A DNA stretch of 27,017 nt from an uncultured Bacilli bacterium (GCA_947629395.1 CANRDQ010000017.1:1-27017), one strand, 5' to 3'; numbered from the stretch's first letter, positions 1 through 7,903 are shown. Numbers and translations: made by a program. The notes: a model not told the origin generated them from the letters alone.

Positions 1-79
1 TTTAGAAAATTTAATAAAATTGCAACTTTTTTAATAAATTTACAAAAAACACTTGTAAAAACTTAGAAAGTCACAAAAC

Positions 80-114
80 AAAGAAACTCTAAACAAAATG
101 TTTAAAGTTTCTTT
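80..114 (-). terminator. Intrinsic terminator after the DUF3592 gene
   Basis: A 16-base arm (80-95) pairs with 99-114 around a 3-base loop, with one G-U pair when read as minus-strand RNA. A T-rich tract follows (GTTTTG). It lies about 35 bases past the stop of the DUF3592 gene. Positions 1-79 hold only AT-rich sequence in which I see no gene. Confidence 0.75.
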
Positions 115-149
115 CTGTATCATTTATAATTTTAGTTATTATACCCTTT

Positions 150-689
150 TTAGGCATTAGATTGTACTGGCTCTGCTGGTTCTGATTTTTCTTTATTTCT
201 CTTTATGAAACCAGTTACAGTCACGAATAATCCTATAATTAGGAATAGTGCTCCTACTACCAACATAACAAATTCTGAATCTCCGGGAATAAAGGCATTA
301 CTAGGATTAGCTGGGTCATACTTTATAGTAGTTGTTGATCCCATAGTTGGTTGAACAGAACTTCCAGTAGCTGATTCATATCTATAAGCTACATTATTAA
401 CTTTGTATTCATAGATAGGTCTATACGTAATATCAGTTTCATATATTTCTAAATCACTATTATAAATGGTATCTTCTTTCCTATCAACATCTACTACTGT
501 CCCAACTGCTTCTTTGTAAGTTGCGGCTTTTTTACTTTGATCAAAATAAATATTCATTCCTACTCCTAGTAAAGCAACTCCTATAATAGTAACAATTAAT
601 CCTACTACTATTGATCCAGTTGATCCCATTTGAACTCGATTATAACCTCTACGATAACGATAATTACCTATTGAAAAATTTGTATTCAT
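150..689 (-). CDS. DUF3592-family membrane protein
   Basis: 179 residues with two transmembrane segments (about residues 26-48 and 139-162) flanking an extracytoplasmic beta-rich domain. The middle holds the pattern typical of DUF3592 proteins: a GTVVDV strand, then YRPIYEYKVNNVAYRY, then a short IKYDPANPSNAF segment before the second membrane helix. The C-terminus is a short charged cytoplasmic tail. The ATG start is preceded by AGGAGTGATTATTA, a good ribosome site. The family has no assigned biochemical function. The gene is followed by its own terminator and separated by 93 bases from the NUDIX gene upstream, so it is probably a separate unit. The family call is secure; any role beyond a membrane protein is not. 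Confidence 0.8.
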   Translation of the reverse strand: MNTNFSIGNYRYRRGYNRVQMGSTGSIVVGLIVTIIGVALLGVGMNIYFDQSKKAATYKEAVGTVVDVDRKEDTIYNSDLEIYETDITYRPIYEYKVNNVAYRYESATGSSVQPTMGSTTTIKYDPANPSNAFIPGDSEFVMLVVGALFLIIGLFVTVTGFIKRNKEKSEPAEPVQSNA

Positions 690-782
690 TAATAATCACT
701 CCTACTCTATATTAAATTTATCACATCAAGTATGAGTATTCAAGATATTAACAAATAACTTGTCGGCTAGTTGTCAAAAAAT

Positions 783-1226
783 TTAATAATTATTTTTATA
801 TTCTGTTAAAAATAATTCCATTGCTTTGTGTTGATATGGTAATTTTAAAGAAGCTAGAACTTCATTTATATCTATTAAAATTAGTTCTGATTCAGATTCT
901 AAGGGCTTTTCTATAATAGAGTCTATATCTACTATAAAAAAGTGCGCCAGAGATTCCATATGATAACCTGTTCTTGTAATCCAAAAACAATCTATTGTAC
1001 AAAACTCTTTAATACTTTTTAGCTTACAGCCACTTTCTTCTAAAAACTCTCTACTTAAACATTCTAAATCTGTCTCGTTTTTCTCTTTTCCGCCACCTAT
1101 TAAAGATATATCATTATCTTTTTTAGTTAAATAGGCTTTATTATCTTTTACATAAATACCAAAACAAGTTTCACGAAAACCATATTCCATATTTTTCTCT
1201 TTAGTCCCTATTTGTATTGTCTTCAT
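783..1226 (-). CDS. NUDIX hydrolase
   Basis: 147 residues, the normal size for a single-domain NUDIX hydrolase, which cleaves nucleoside diphosphates linked to another moiety and needs a divalent metal. The Nudix box is complete: G-x5-E-x7-R-E-F-L-E-E-S-G-C, reading GGKEKNE, then seven residues, then REFLEESGC. The fold before the box (YGFRETCFGIYVKDNKAYL) and the later hydrophobic strands also fit. The start is an ATG behind AAGGAGTAATA. It follows the gltX terminator directly, so it needs its own promoter or read-through. The substrate cannot be told from the sequence; NUDIX families such as MutT-like or ADP-ribose pyrophosphatases share this box. Confidence 0.88.
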   Translation of the reverse strand: MKTIQIGTKEKNMEYGFRETCFGIYVKDNKAYLTKKDNDISLIGGGKEKNETDLECLSREFLEESGCKLKSIKEFCTIDCFWITRTGYHMESLAHFFIVDIDSIIEKPLESESELILIDINEVLASLKLPYQHKAMELFLTEYKNNY

Positions 1227-1243
1227 TATTACTCCTTTCTAGC

Positions 1244-1270
1244 AAAAAAACTACTAATTAATAGTAGTTT
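1244..1270 (-). terminator. Intrinsic terminator of gltX
   Basis: A 9-bp stem (1248-1256 with 1262-1270) overlaps the gltX stop codon and is followed on the minus strand by a run of seven T. Confidence 0.85.
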
Positions 1271-2915
1271 ATTTAATAAGATATTTTCTAAATAATTCTA
1301 GTCTTTCTTTCATTTTATATTTTCCTAGAATTTTTAAAATAGCATATAAATCTGGCGATTTAGTTCTACCTGTTACCATAACACGAATAGCTTCACATAC
1401 ATCCCCAACGTGCCCTTTATATTTATCAGGCTCTTTTTTATATTCTTTTACATTACCACTATAACCCTCACTAATAGAGAATTCTTTAACTCTGTCAAAC
1501 CATTCATCTTTGTCATCATCAGGATTATAAGCTTCAATATATCTTTCTAACATATCTAAATCATATTCTTTAGTAGAATCTAATTTAGCATAATTTTCTT
1601 CTTTAAACATTGAATCTATAGCATAAGAGAATTCTTCTTTTACATCACTATATTTTGCGATATCTTTTCTAGGACGAGGTCCATCTTTTTCTATACTTAA
1701 GAAAGCAATCATTAACTCTTTATTTGCTTTTAAAAGTTCAGCATATTCTTTATCAAATTTTTCAGCATAAGTTAAAGTTTCTTCGTATACTTCTTCTCCA
1801 CTTTTACGAGAAAAATAAGTTTTACAAATATTAGTAAGTTTTGCTTCATCAAAAGAAGTTCCACCTATTGCTTGTTTATCAAAACTAAAAGTAAAGTCTT
1901 CAATACTTTTATCTTGATTATTTAAATACCATTCTTCAAAGTTAGTATTAGCAATAGTTGCCAAATAAAGATGAAGTGCTTCTATAGGTATACCACTTTC
2001 TTCATAAAATTTAACTCCAGCCCATGGATCTTTTCTTTTTGATAATTTACGAATTGTTCCTGTTTCACTATCTTTGATAGTAATTGGTGCAATATGGGCA
2101 TATTCTGGTCTCTTAAAGCCTAAAACTTCAAATAATTGAACATGAAGTGGTAAACTTGATACCCATTCATCTCCTCTTATTACATGAGTTGTATGCATTA
2201 AATGATCATCAACAGCATGAGCAAAATGATATGTAGGAGTTCCATCTTTTTTAAGTAAGATAGTATCCATGTTATGTTCTGGAAATTTTATTTTTCCTTT
2301 TATACAATCAACTATTTCAATTTGTTTTTCAGGATTACCAGGTGATTTTAATCTAATTACATATTCTTCACCATTATCTATTTTTTCTTTTATTTCCTCA
2401 TAAGATAAATCACGATCAGCCGCATAATGACCATAAATACCTATTTTTATTTTTAATATTTCTTGTTCTTCTCTAATTTGACTTATTTCTTCTTCTGTTA
2501 AAAAGCAAGGATAAGCAAGTCCACGTCTAATTAAATCTTTTACATAAGTTTGATATATTTCTGTACGTTCACTTTGTTTGTAAGGTCCATAATTACCTCC
2601 ATAACTATATCCTTCAGTAGGATTAATGGAAAAACCTTTTAAAACACTAGTAATATTTTCAATTCCACCTTCAACAGCTCTTTTTTGATCAGTATCTTCA
2701 ATTCTTAAATAGAATTCTCCACCACTTTGTCTTGCATAAATCATATCACAAAAAGCTGAAAATAAATTACCTAGATGAACACTACCAGTAGGACTAGGAC
2801 CATAACGAGTAATCATTTCCTTACCTGTAAGATTTCTTTCTGGATATTTATTCTCATAATAATCTGGTGTTTTATCAATATTTGGGAATAAAAGATCAGC
2901 TATTTTTTCATTCAT
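1269..2915 (-). CDS. gltX: Glutamate--tRNA ligase (long form)
   Basis: Class I aminoacyl-tRNA synthetase that charges tRNA-Glu, and probably tRNA-Gln as well if this organism uses the transamidation route. The HIGH motif is present as HLGN (about residues 47-50, within RYGPSPTGSVHLGN). The KMSKS motif is present as KLSKRKDP (about 290-297). At 548 residues it is longer than the usual 470-490 residue bacterial enzyme and matches the long form seen in some Bacillota. The reading frame extends to a GTG at 2924, but that codon lies inside the Shine-Dalgarno TAAGGAGTG. The ATG at 2915 sits 8 bases behind GGAG and is the better start. A consensus promoter lies at 2951-2979. No glutaminyl-tRNA synthetase is seen in the window. 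Confidence 0.95.
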   Translation of the reverse strand: MNEKIADLLFPNIDKTPDYYENKYPERNLTGKEMITRYGPSPTGSVHLGNLFSAFCDMIYARQSGGEFYLRIEDTDQKRAVEGGIENITSVLKGFSINPTEGYSYGGNYGPYKQSERTEIYQTYVKDLIRRGLAYPCFLTEEEISQIREEQEILKIKIGIYGHYAADRDLSYEEIKEKIDNGEEYVIRLKSPGNPEKQIEIVDCIKGKIKFPEHNMDTILLKKDGTPTYHFAHAVDDHLMHTTHVIRGDEWVSSLPLHVQLFEVLGFKRPEYAHIAPITIKDSETGTIRKLSKRKDPWAGVKFYEESGIPIEALHLYLATIANTNFEEWYLNNQDKSIEDFTFSFDKQAIGGTSFDEAKLTNICKTYFSRKSGEEVYEETLTYAEKFDKEYAELLKANKELMIAFLSIEKDGPRPRKDIAKYSDVKEEFSYAIDSMFKEENYAKLDSTKEYDLDMLERYIEAYNPDDDKDEWFDRVKEFSISEGYSGNVKEYKKEPDKYKGHVGDVCEAIRVMVTGRTKSPDLYAILKILGKYKMKERLELFRKYLIK

Positions 2916-2950
2916 AGTTATCACTCCTTAATAACGTTTAAACCTGCTTT

Positions 2951-2979
2951 AATATAACATTTTTATCCTTAAAAATCAA
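2951..2979 (-). promoter_or_regulatory. Sigma-A promoter of gltX
   Basis: Minus-strand -35 TTGATT (2974-2979), 17-base spacer, -10 TATATT (2951-2956) with an extended TG two bases before it. It lies about 36 bases ahead of the gltX start. Confidence 0.75.
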
Positions 2980-2987
2980 TAGTTTCA

Positions 2988-3018
2988 GTATTAAAAAAGA
3001 AAACCCTTATAAGGGTTT
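2988..3018 (-). terminator. Terminator of tRNA-Gln
   Basis: Perfect inverted repeat AAACCCTTATAAGGGTTT (3001-3018) followed on the minus strand by TTTTCTTTTTT. It lies just past the 3' end of the tRNA gene. Confidence 0.85.
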
Positions 3019-3028
3019 ATTTCTATTT

Positions 3029-3103
3029 TGGTTGCCCTAGTTAGATTCGAACTAACGCATAATGCGGTCAGAGCGCACTGCCTTACCGCTTGGCTATAGG
3101 GCA
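3029..3103 (-). tRNA. tRNA-Gln (anticodon CTG), CCA encoded
   Basis: Folds as a full cloverleaf. The acceptor TGCCCTA pairs with TAGGGCA, the D-arm is GCC/GGC with AGCGGTAA in the loop, and the anticodon stem GTGCG/CGCAT closes the loop CTCTGAC. The T-arm is GTTAG/CTAAC with TTCGAAT. The discriminator is A and the CCA end is encoded. The anticodon CTG reads CAG (Gln). The first pair is U1-A72, the feature that GatCAB amidotransferases are known to use when making Gln-tRNA from Glu-tRNA, so it agrees with indirect Gln-tRNA formation (inference). It has its own promoter between glyA and the tRNA. Confidence 0.92.
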
Positions 3104-3114
3104 ATCACATATTC

Positions 3115-3143
3115 ATTTTATAATAATTTTTTTCGATTTGCAA
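3115..3143 (-). promoter_or_regulatory. Promoter of tRNA-Gln
   Basis: -35 TTGCAA (3138-3143), 17-base spacer, -10 TAAAAT (3115-3120) on the minus strand. The box ends about 11 bases before the mature tRNA 5' end, so the tRNA can be transcribed independently of glyA. Confidence 0.6.
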
Positions 3144-3147
3144 TAAC

Positions 3148-4371
3148 TTATTCATAAAGTGGAAATTTTTTAGTAATATCTAATACTTGTTCTTTTAATT
3201 TAGACAATACTTCTTCATTATCTTTATTTCTTAAGGCTTCAGCAATAATATGACCAATCTCTTTAAAGTCTTCTTCTTTTAAGCCACGAGTTGTCATAGC
3301 GGCACTTCCAAGACGTACTCCACTAGTTAAAGCTGGACTTTCTTGATCAAATGGAATGGTATTTTTATTAGCTGTAATATTAATTTTATCTAATACAGTT
3401 TCAGCATCTTTACCAGTAATTCCAAGAGAAGATTTAACATCAAGTAAAAGTAAATGATTTTCAGTTGTTCCTGATACAATTCTAAAGTTTTCAGCCACTA
3501 AAGAATCTGCTAGGGCTTTCGCATTTTTAATAACTTGTTTTTGATACTCTACAAATTCAGGTTGAAGAGCTTCGTAAAAGCATTGTGCTTTAGCTCCAAT
3601 AACGTGCATTGATGGTCCACCTTGAAGTCCTGGGAAAACAGTTTTATCTATTTTCTTAGCTATTTCTTCATCATTAGTAAGAATTAATCCTCCTCTTGGT
3701 CCTCTTAATGTTTTTTGAGTAGTTGATGTTACTACATGAGCATAAGGAACTGGAGATGGATGAAGTCCTGCGGCAATAAGTCCGGCAATATGAGCCATAT
3801 CTACAAGTAAGTAAGCTCCAACTTCATCAGCAATTTCACGGAATTTTTTAAAATCAATGATTCTTGGATAAGCACTATATCCCGCAATAATTAACTTTGG
3901 TTTTTCTCTTTTGGCAACTTCTAATACTTCATCATAATTAAGTACTTCTGTATCTTTATCTACACCATAAGCTACAATATGATATTCTTTACCACTAAAA
4001 CTCATTGGATGTCCATGTGTTAAATGTCCTCCATGACTAAGTTCAAGACCCATAACTGTATCTCCCGGTTGTAAAAGAGCTTTATAAACTGCCATATTAG
4101 CACTACTTCCTGAATGAGGTTGCACATTAGCAAACTTACATTTAAATAACTTTTTAGCATTCTCTCTAGCTAAATCTTCAACCATATCAATGTATTCGCA
4201 TCCACCATAATATCTTTTACCAGGGTATCCTTCAGCATACTTATTAGTTAAAATACTTCCTTGAAGTTGTAAAACAGCTTTAGATACAAAATTTTCTGAT
4301 GCGATAAGCTCAATATGATTTCTTTGTCTTTCTAATTCTTTTTCTACATATTCTTTTAATTCTTCTTGCAT
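3148..4371 (-). CDS. glyA: Serine hydroxymethyltransferase
   Basis: PLP enzyme that converts serine and tetrahydrofolate to glycine and 5,10-methylene-THF, the main one-carbon source. 407 residues, normal length. It opens with the family signature [10 protein letters not shown] (about 21-30). It carries DMAHIAG (Asp191 contacts the PLP ring nitrogen) and the PLP-binding lysine in [14 protein letters not shown] (about Lys220). The ATG start has GGAGG 8 bases upstream. That ribosome site lies inside the last codons of the upstream gene (stop at 4375-4377), so the two genes are almost certainly co-transcribed and translationally close. No terminator is visible at its 3' end; transcripts probably run into the tRNA-Gln terminator. 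Confidence 0.97.
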   Translation of the reverse strand: MQEELKEYVEKELERQRNHIELIASENFVSKAVLQLQGSILTNKYAEGYPGKRYYGGCEYIDMVEDLARENAKKLFKCKFANVQPHSGSSANMAVYKALLQPGDTVMGLELSHGGHLTHGHPMSFSGKEYHIVAYGVDKDTEVLNYDEVLEVAKREKPKLIIAGYSAYPRIIDFKKFREIADEVGAYLLVDMAHIAGLIAAGLHPSPVPYAHVVTSTTQKTLRGPRGGLILTNDEEIAKKIDKTVFPGLQGGPSMHVIGAKAQCFYEALQPEFVEYQKQVIKNAKALADSLVAENFRIVSGTTENHLLLLDVKSSLGITGKDAETVLDKINITANKNTIPFDQESPALTSGVRLGSAAMTTRGLKEEDFKEIGHIIAEALRNKDNEEVLSKLKEQVLDITKKFPLYE

Positions 4372-4374
4372 TCT

Positions 4375-5079
4375 TTAATCCTCCATCTTTAAATTACTTT
4401 CTATTTCTTCTAAAAATAACATCTTATCAAAGCTTCCTTCGGCTTTTCTCAATTTAGAAACTTCCTTTAATAGATCATTACCACTATCATATTTAATAAT
4501 AGACGCTAAAAGTTCTACTAAATCACTAGCTACTCTTATTTTATCTTCATCACTAAAGGAATTAATAAACTCCATATAAGTATTAGATAATGCTTTATAT
4601 AATTGCTCTTTATGATTTTTTTCTAATATAATCTGAGCTTTAGGATTCTCTTTATTAGTTGCTAAAATACCAGGTATTTTATCTCTTACTAATTTATTAT
4701 AAGTTTTAGATGTTTTAAATCCACCTCTTGGACCTCTAATACTATCTACAATATCTTCAATAATTTTATTATTAGTATAAGCCTCTTTATATTTAGTAGA
4801 TAAATCATCATAAAAGTTCTTCTTTATAGTTGTTAAACTAACTTTAGGATTAAGTGAATATATATAAAAATCTTCATATACTTTTCTTTCTTTTAGATAT
4901 TTAGAATAATCATTTTCTCCCTTACATATATTAATTATTTTTCCTTCAGTTCTTAAACTTTTAAAAATATGTTGTTTATAAACTTCTAATTCTTTATTAG
5001 ATATCTCTAATATGTTATGTTTTTCTTTCAATACTATTAGAAGATTAATAATTAAATCTTCATAATTTACTTTTATCAT
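4375..5079 (-). CDS. MazG/PRA-PH-like domain protein with degenerate active site
   Basis: 234 residues in two parts. The C-terminal half (about 125-232) begins with TYNKLVRDKIPGIL and ends with LRKAEGSFDKMLFL. This is the layout of the all-alpha house-cleaning NTP pyrophosphatase family (COG4997 type; MazG/phosphoribosyl-ATP pyrophosphohydrolase fold). The metal-binding acidic pattern of that family (EExxE, later ExxD) is poorly kept: the first helix reads NTYMEF and the second ASDLVEL, so two or three expected Glu are missing and catalysis may be lost. The N-terminal 120 residues are charged, helical and not recognised. The stop lies 3 bases from the glyA start and the glyA ribosome site is inside this gene, so the two are coupled. 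The start has GGAG 9 bases upstream. Function unknown. Confidence 0.7.
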   Translation of the reverse strand: MIKVNYEDLIINLLIVLKEKHNILEISNKELEVYKQHIFKSLRTEGKIINICKGENDYSKYLKERKVYEDFYIYSLNPKVSLTTIKKNFYDDLSTKYKEAYTNNKIIEDIVDSIRGPRGGFKTSKTYNKLVRDKIPGILATNKENPKAQIILEKNHKEQLYKALSNTYMEFINSFSDEDKIRVASDLVELLASIIKYDSGNDLLKEVSKLRKAEGSFDKMLFLEEIESNLKMED

Positions 5080-5244
5080 ACTGTGTACTCCATCCTATGG
5101 CTGTTATAATTTATTTATACAATTTACTTTAAAAGGAAACTGTGTATTATTTAATAATATTTTCATATACTGCTATTCAAATATCTTAATTATGCCATAA
5201 GTAAATTATACCTTTTATTATAGAGAGTTGTAAAGATTATTTTA
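5080..5244 (-). promoter_or_regulatory. Leader region of the MazG-like/glyA unit
   Basis: About 165 bases without a gene. Two TATAAT boxes lie on the minus strand (5217-5222 and 5205-5210), but neither has a good -35. If the second is used, the 5' leader is about 120 bases. Two arms, 5199-5210 and 5117-5129, could pair over about 12-13 bp (with G-U pairs) in the transcript. No known riboswitch consensus was recognised. A 20-codon frame here has no ribosome site and is not called. Confidence 0.35.
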
Positions 5245-5273
5245 TTAAAAAGAGATTCTTTTTTAAGAATCTC
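5244..5273 (-). terminator. Terminator of the surface-protein gene
   Basis: 9-bp stem (5252-5260 with 5265-5273), 4-base loop, followed on the minus strand by TTTTTAATAAAA. It lies immediately past the stop codon. Confidence 0.88.
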
Positions 5274-5274
5274 C

Positions 5275-7008
5275 TTAGATTTTTTTCTTAATCTTTATAC
5301 CTTTTCTCTTTTTAGCCTTTTCATTTTTACAAATTAAGTAAAGAAGTATAAATATAAGTATTACTATAAGTCCAATAACACAGGCTATTTTTAAGTTCTT
5401 TTCTTTGTCTTCATCTTCCTCATCTAGATTATCACTTGTTGAATAATCTTCTTCCTCATCTTCCTCTTCTTCATCATTTAATTTATATTGTGGTTCTGTA
5501 TTTTCTTTATCTTCTTCACTTTTAGTTTCTTGATTGTTAGTAGTATAAAACATTAAACTTTCATTAATAATTTGATACGGAACACTACTACTTTCCTTAT
5601 TAGAAGAAGTATTAGGTGTTGGTTTAGGAGTATTAACTTTAGGTGCTTGATAAGTTATTTTCTTTTCTCTATTAATCGTAACTTCTAATTCATATCTTTC
5701 GTTATTAGAATCTCCTAAAAATACTAAAGTTAGTTTATTTGCTCCTTCTACTAAAATAGAATCTTCTTTAAATGCCCAACCTTGAGGAAGAGTTATATCA
5801 CCAGAAGTATAAGTGTTAGAATCAACTGTTAATTCTGTAAATGGTATTTCTTCAGGATTAGGTTTTATTTTTTTCTTAATATTAAAATTCTTCTCTAATT
5901 CATTTTCATATATACCTATACCTTGTATTTTAGCCGTCGCAACCCCAGCATTAATATTATTAGTATATTCGACACTATAATCTATATCTATAGATAAAAG
6001 ATGATTATCACTATCTTTAACTATAACATTAGGTTTCTGTTCTATACCTGTATAATAAATATTTTCATCATCTAATTCTACTATACAATTATCAATAGCT
6101 ACTTTACCTAAAGCTTCATTTATTAAGGTAATAACAATATTTTTTTCAAATACTTTATCATCATGATTTACTTTTATGACTAAATGATAAGTACCTTGTT
6201 TATTCCAATTAAAATCACTATCTAAATTAAATTGTACACTATCACTATTATTATCTATTACTAAAGCCTGTTCATCCGTAATAGTAATTAAGGATTTAAA
6301 ATAATCTAAATCTTTAGCATCAACCGAACTAATATCAAAAGTAAACTTCGCTAAATCATCTTTATTGTATTCAGTTTGAGCAATCGCAATATTAACATTA
6401 CTTTCAGTATTCATAATAGTTTCTACTTCACTATCACGATAAAGTTTAGAATCTTTAAATACCGCATAATCTAATGATTCTGTTAAAACAGATAATTTTA
6501 AATACTTATAGTCATCAACTTTCAAATCTATTTTTTCTTTATCACTAGTAATATCACATTCTTTTAAACTAGTATAATCGATACCATTATCCGATCCTGA
6601 AATTACAAATTTAACAGGATTACCTTCATTATTTAAAACCTCTAAAGAAGTAGAAAACATATTATAGTTAAAATCACTAATATTATAGATAATATCATTA
6701 TTACCTTTTACAATTATACTTTTAGAAAAATCTTCATTAAAGTCATCTCTTGAAACATCCTCTAAAGAATTTATATCTTTAGTAATATTATTCTCATCAG
6801 TAACACTATCCCATGTTAAATCTGATAAATAGGTAAAATTATCATTAGAAGAAGACACAAATAAAGATGCTGTAGTCGAAGATACTAATTCATATATTGA
6901 TCTGATATTAACTAAGACTACTAGTGTCATAAAAATAATTAATAAAGTTAATATTAATTTTGAACTCTTACTCCTTAACATATTATTACCAACTTTCACT
7001 AGCTTCAT
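5275..7008 (-). CDS. Cell-surface protein with NPCBM-like and Ig-like domains
   Basis: 577 residues, membrane-anchored at both ends. An N-terminal hydrophobic segment (about 18-38) serves as signal or anchor. Residues about 57-190 resemble the NPCBM carbohydrate-binding domain: YLSDLTWDSV opening, then a beta-rich stretch with VKFVISGSDNGIDY and KYLKLSVL. An Ig-like region (about 215-295) follows, then a repeat of the type YTGIEQKPNVIVKD...VEYTNNINAGVATAKIQGIG (about 315-375), common in Bacillota surface proteins. A further beta module starting DITLPQGWAFKEDS comes next. A Ser/Thr/Pro linker and a strongly acidic stretch (about 505-540) precede a C-terminal membrane helix and a lysine-rich tail. 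The start has only a weak ribosome site (ACGG); Met10 is an alternative. Promoter at 7030-7058. The ligand is unknown. Confidence 0.75.
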   Translation of the reverse strand: MKLVKVGNNMLRSKSSKLILTLLIIFMTLVVLVNIRSIYELVSSTTASLFVSSSNDNFTYLSDLTWDSVTDENNITKDINSLEDVSRDDFNEDFSKSIIVKGNNDIIYNISDFNYNMFSTSLEVLNNEGNPVKFVISGSDNGIDYTSLKECDITSDKEKIDLKVDDYKYLKLSVLTESLDYAVFKDSKLYRDSEVETIMNTESNVNIAIAQTEYNKDDLAKFTFDISSVDAKDLDYFKSLITITDEQALVIDNNSDSVQFNLDSDFNWNKQGTYHLVIKVNHDDKVFEKNIVITLINEALGKVAIDNCIVELDDENIYYTGIEQKPNVIVKDSDNHLLSIDIDYSVEYTNNINAGVATAKIQGIGIYENELEKNFNIKKKIKPNPEEIPFTELTVDSNTYTSGDITLPQGWAFKEDSILVEGANKLTLVFLGDSNNERYELEVTINREKKITYQAPKVNTPKPTPNTSSNKESSSVPYQIINESLMFYTTNNQETKSEEDKENTEPQYKLNDEEEEDEEEDYSTSDNLDEEDEDKEKNLKIACVIGLIVILIFILLYLICKNEKAKKRKGIKIKKKI

Positions 7009-7029
7009 TTTACCGTTTAAACTACTTAT

Positions 7030-7058
7030 ATATTACCATTTATCAAGAAAAATAACAA
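7030..7058 (-). promoter_or_regulatory. Sigma-A promoter of the surface-protein gene
   Basis: -35 TTGTTA (7053-7058), 17-base spacer, -10 TAATAT (7030-7035), 22 bases ahead of the start codon. Confidence 0.6.
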
Positions 7059-7084
7059 TATTTATGTAACTACTTCCCTCAATT

Positions 7085-7717
7085 TTATAAACTTTGGACA
7101 AAGTAATTAAATAACTTAGTACTGTATTTATCATCTTTAATTAATTCTGGATGCCATTGTACTCCCATAAAGAATTTTTTACTCTTATCTTCAATGGCTT
7201 CAATTAAATTACTTTCACTTTTGGCTACACAATCTAAATTAGTGCACGTAACACAATCTTGATGTTTACTATTAACTTTTATTTTAGTCTCCCCTAAAAT
7301 TTCAAATAATTTACTATCTTCATTAATAGTAACAAGATGAGCATATTTATCACTATTGTCATGTATTTGGGAAGCTCCACCTGACTGAACTTCTCCTTCA
7401 AAACATTTACCCATTATCTGCATACCTAAACAAATTCCTAAAGTTGGCTTATCTACTTCATGAAGATATCTCATAATCTCACAATCAATTTTATTAATAC
7501 CAATACCACCAGGAAAAATAACCCCATCACAAAAATCTAAAGTATTTTTAATTTTACTAAATTCATCTTCATTATTAAAGTCAACTGGAATACATAATAT
7601 ATTAACATTATATTGTTTTAAAAAACTAACTATATCATGATTAATTCCATATAAAGGTATATCTCTAAAGTTTGATTCAAATTCTCTTAAAATTATACCT
7701 ACTGTTTTTACTTCCAT
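7085..7717 (-). CDS. Class I glutamine amidotransferase-like hydrolase (peptidase C26)
   Basis: 210 residues from the ATG at 7717. The catalytic triad of the class I amidotransferase fold is present: nucleophile Cys96 in LGICLGMQ, and His189/Glu191 in GVQWHPELI. The FPGGIG oxyanion-side loop (about 68-73) is also present. The C26 group includes gamma-glutamyl-gamma-aminobutyrate hydrolases (PuuD-like), which cut gamma-glutamyl amides; the exact substrate is not known here. No synthetase or acceptor domain is fused. A GTG at 7726 is in frame but lies in the Shine-Dalgarno AGGAGTGG, and the ATG 8 bases further is preferred. The gene sits behind a roughly 180-base leader with a strong promoter, mini-ORFs and a terminator-like hairpin immediately before its ribosome site. 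Confidence 0.85.
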   Translation of the reverse strand: MEVKTVGIILREFESNFRDIPLYGINHDIVSFLKQYNVNILCIPVDFNNEDEFSKIKNTLDFCDGVIFPGGIGINKIDCEIMRYLHEVDKPTLGICLGMQIMGKCFEGEVQSGGASQIHDNSDKYAHLVTINEDSKLFEILGETKIKVNSKHQDCVTCTNLDCVAKSESNLIEAIEDKSKKFFMGVQWHPELIKDDKYSTKLFNYFVQSL

Positions 7718-7729
7718 TCTAACCACTCC

Positions 7730-7765
7730 TAAACTAAAAGAACTATGTAACTCCTACATAGTTCT
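7730..7765 (-). terminator. Terminator-like hairpin just upstream of the amidotransferase ribosome site
   Basis: 11-bp perfect stem (7739-7749 with 7755-7765), 5-base loop, then TTTTAGTTT on the minus strand, running straight into the Shine-Dalgarno AGGAG (7727-7731). The position between promoter and gene is that of an attenuator. The U-tract is short, so termination may be partial. Confidence 0.6.
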
Positions 7766-7781
7766 TTGTATTTAATAATCA

Positions 7782-7897
7782 CTATTGTAGGACGCCATAA
7801 ACACCTGTCTCTACAATAGAGGCAAGCATATTATTCTGACTTACTACAACAATATTCAGTAATTAATTTTAGGTACATAATAATCATCCCTTTTTCT
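7782..7897 (-). ncRNA. Candidate structured 5' leader of the amidotransferase
   Basis: From the predicted transcription start near 7897 to the amidotransferase start is about 180 bases. Inside it, a 9-bp perfect stem (7782-7790 with 7811-7819) closes a 20-base loop that could form a further GAC/GTC pair. The attenuator-like hairpin follows at 7739-7765. I compared it by eye with T-box, TPP, SAM, lysine, guanidine, fluoride and ZTP consensus elements and recognised none. It may be a peptide-controlled attenuator, since it carries two 15-codon frames. Confidence 0.4.
7831..7878 (-). CDS. Putative 15-residue leader peptide
   Basis: ATG to TAA, MYLKLITEYCCSKSE, starting about 20 bases after the predicted transcription start. 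It is preceded by AAAGGG 9 bases upstream, a plausible ribosome site. The tandem Cys-Cys could sense cysteine supply, as in leader-peptide attenuation (inference). A second 15-codon frame (7782-7829, MLASIVETGVYGVLQ) begins one base after this stop but has no ribosome site and overlaps the hairpin. Neither matches a peptide I know. Confidence 0.35.
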   Translation of the reverse strand: MYLKLITEYCCSKSE

Positions 7898-7903
7898 ATC
7901 AAT

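Noticed and set aside
5095..5165. 20-codon minus-strand frame in the MazG-like leader
   Set aside because: No ribosome site and no recognisable peptide; the stretch is better read as a leader.
7782..7829. Second 15-codon frame in the amidotransferase leader as a separate gene
   Set aside because: It has no ribosome site and lies on the hairpin; it is kept only as part of the leader description.
7770..7897. T-box or known riboswitch in the amidotransferase leader
   Set aside because: No T-box GGUGG..CCGCG core and none of the conserved cores of TPP, SAM, lysine, fluoride, ZTP or guanidine elements can be seen.
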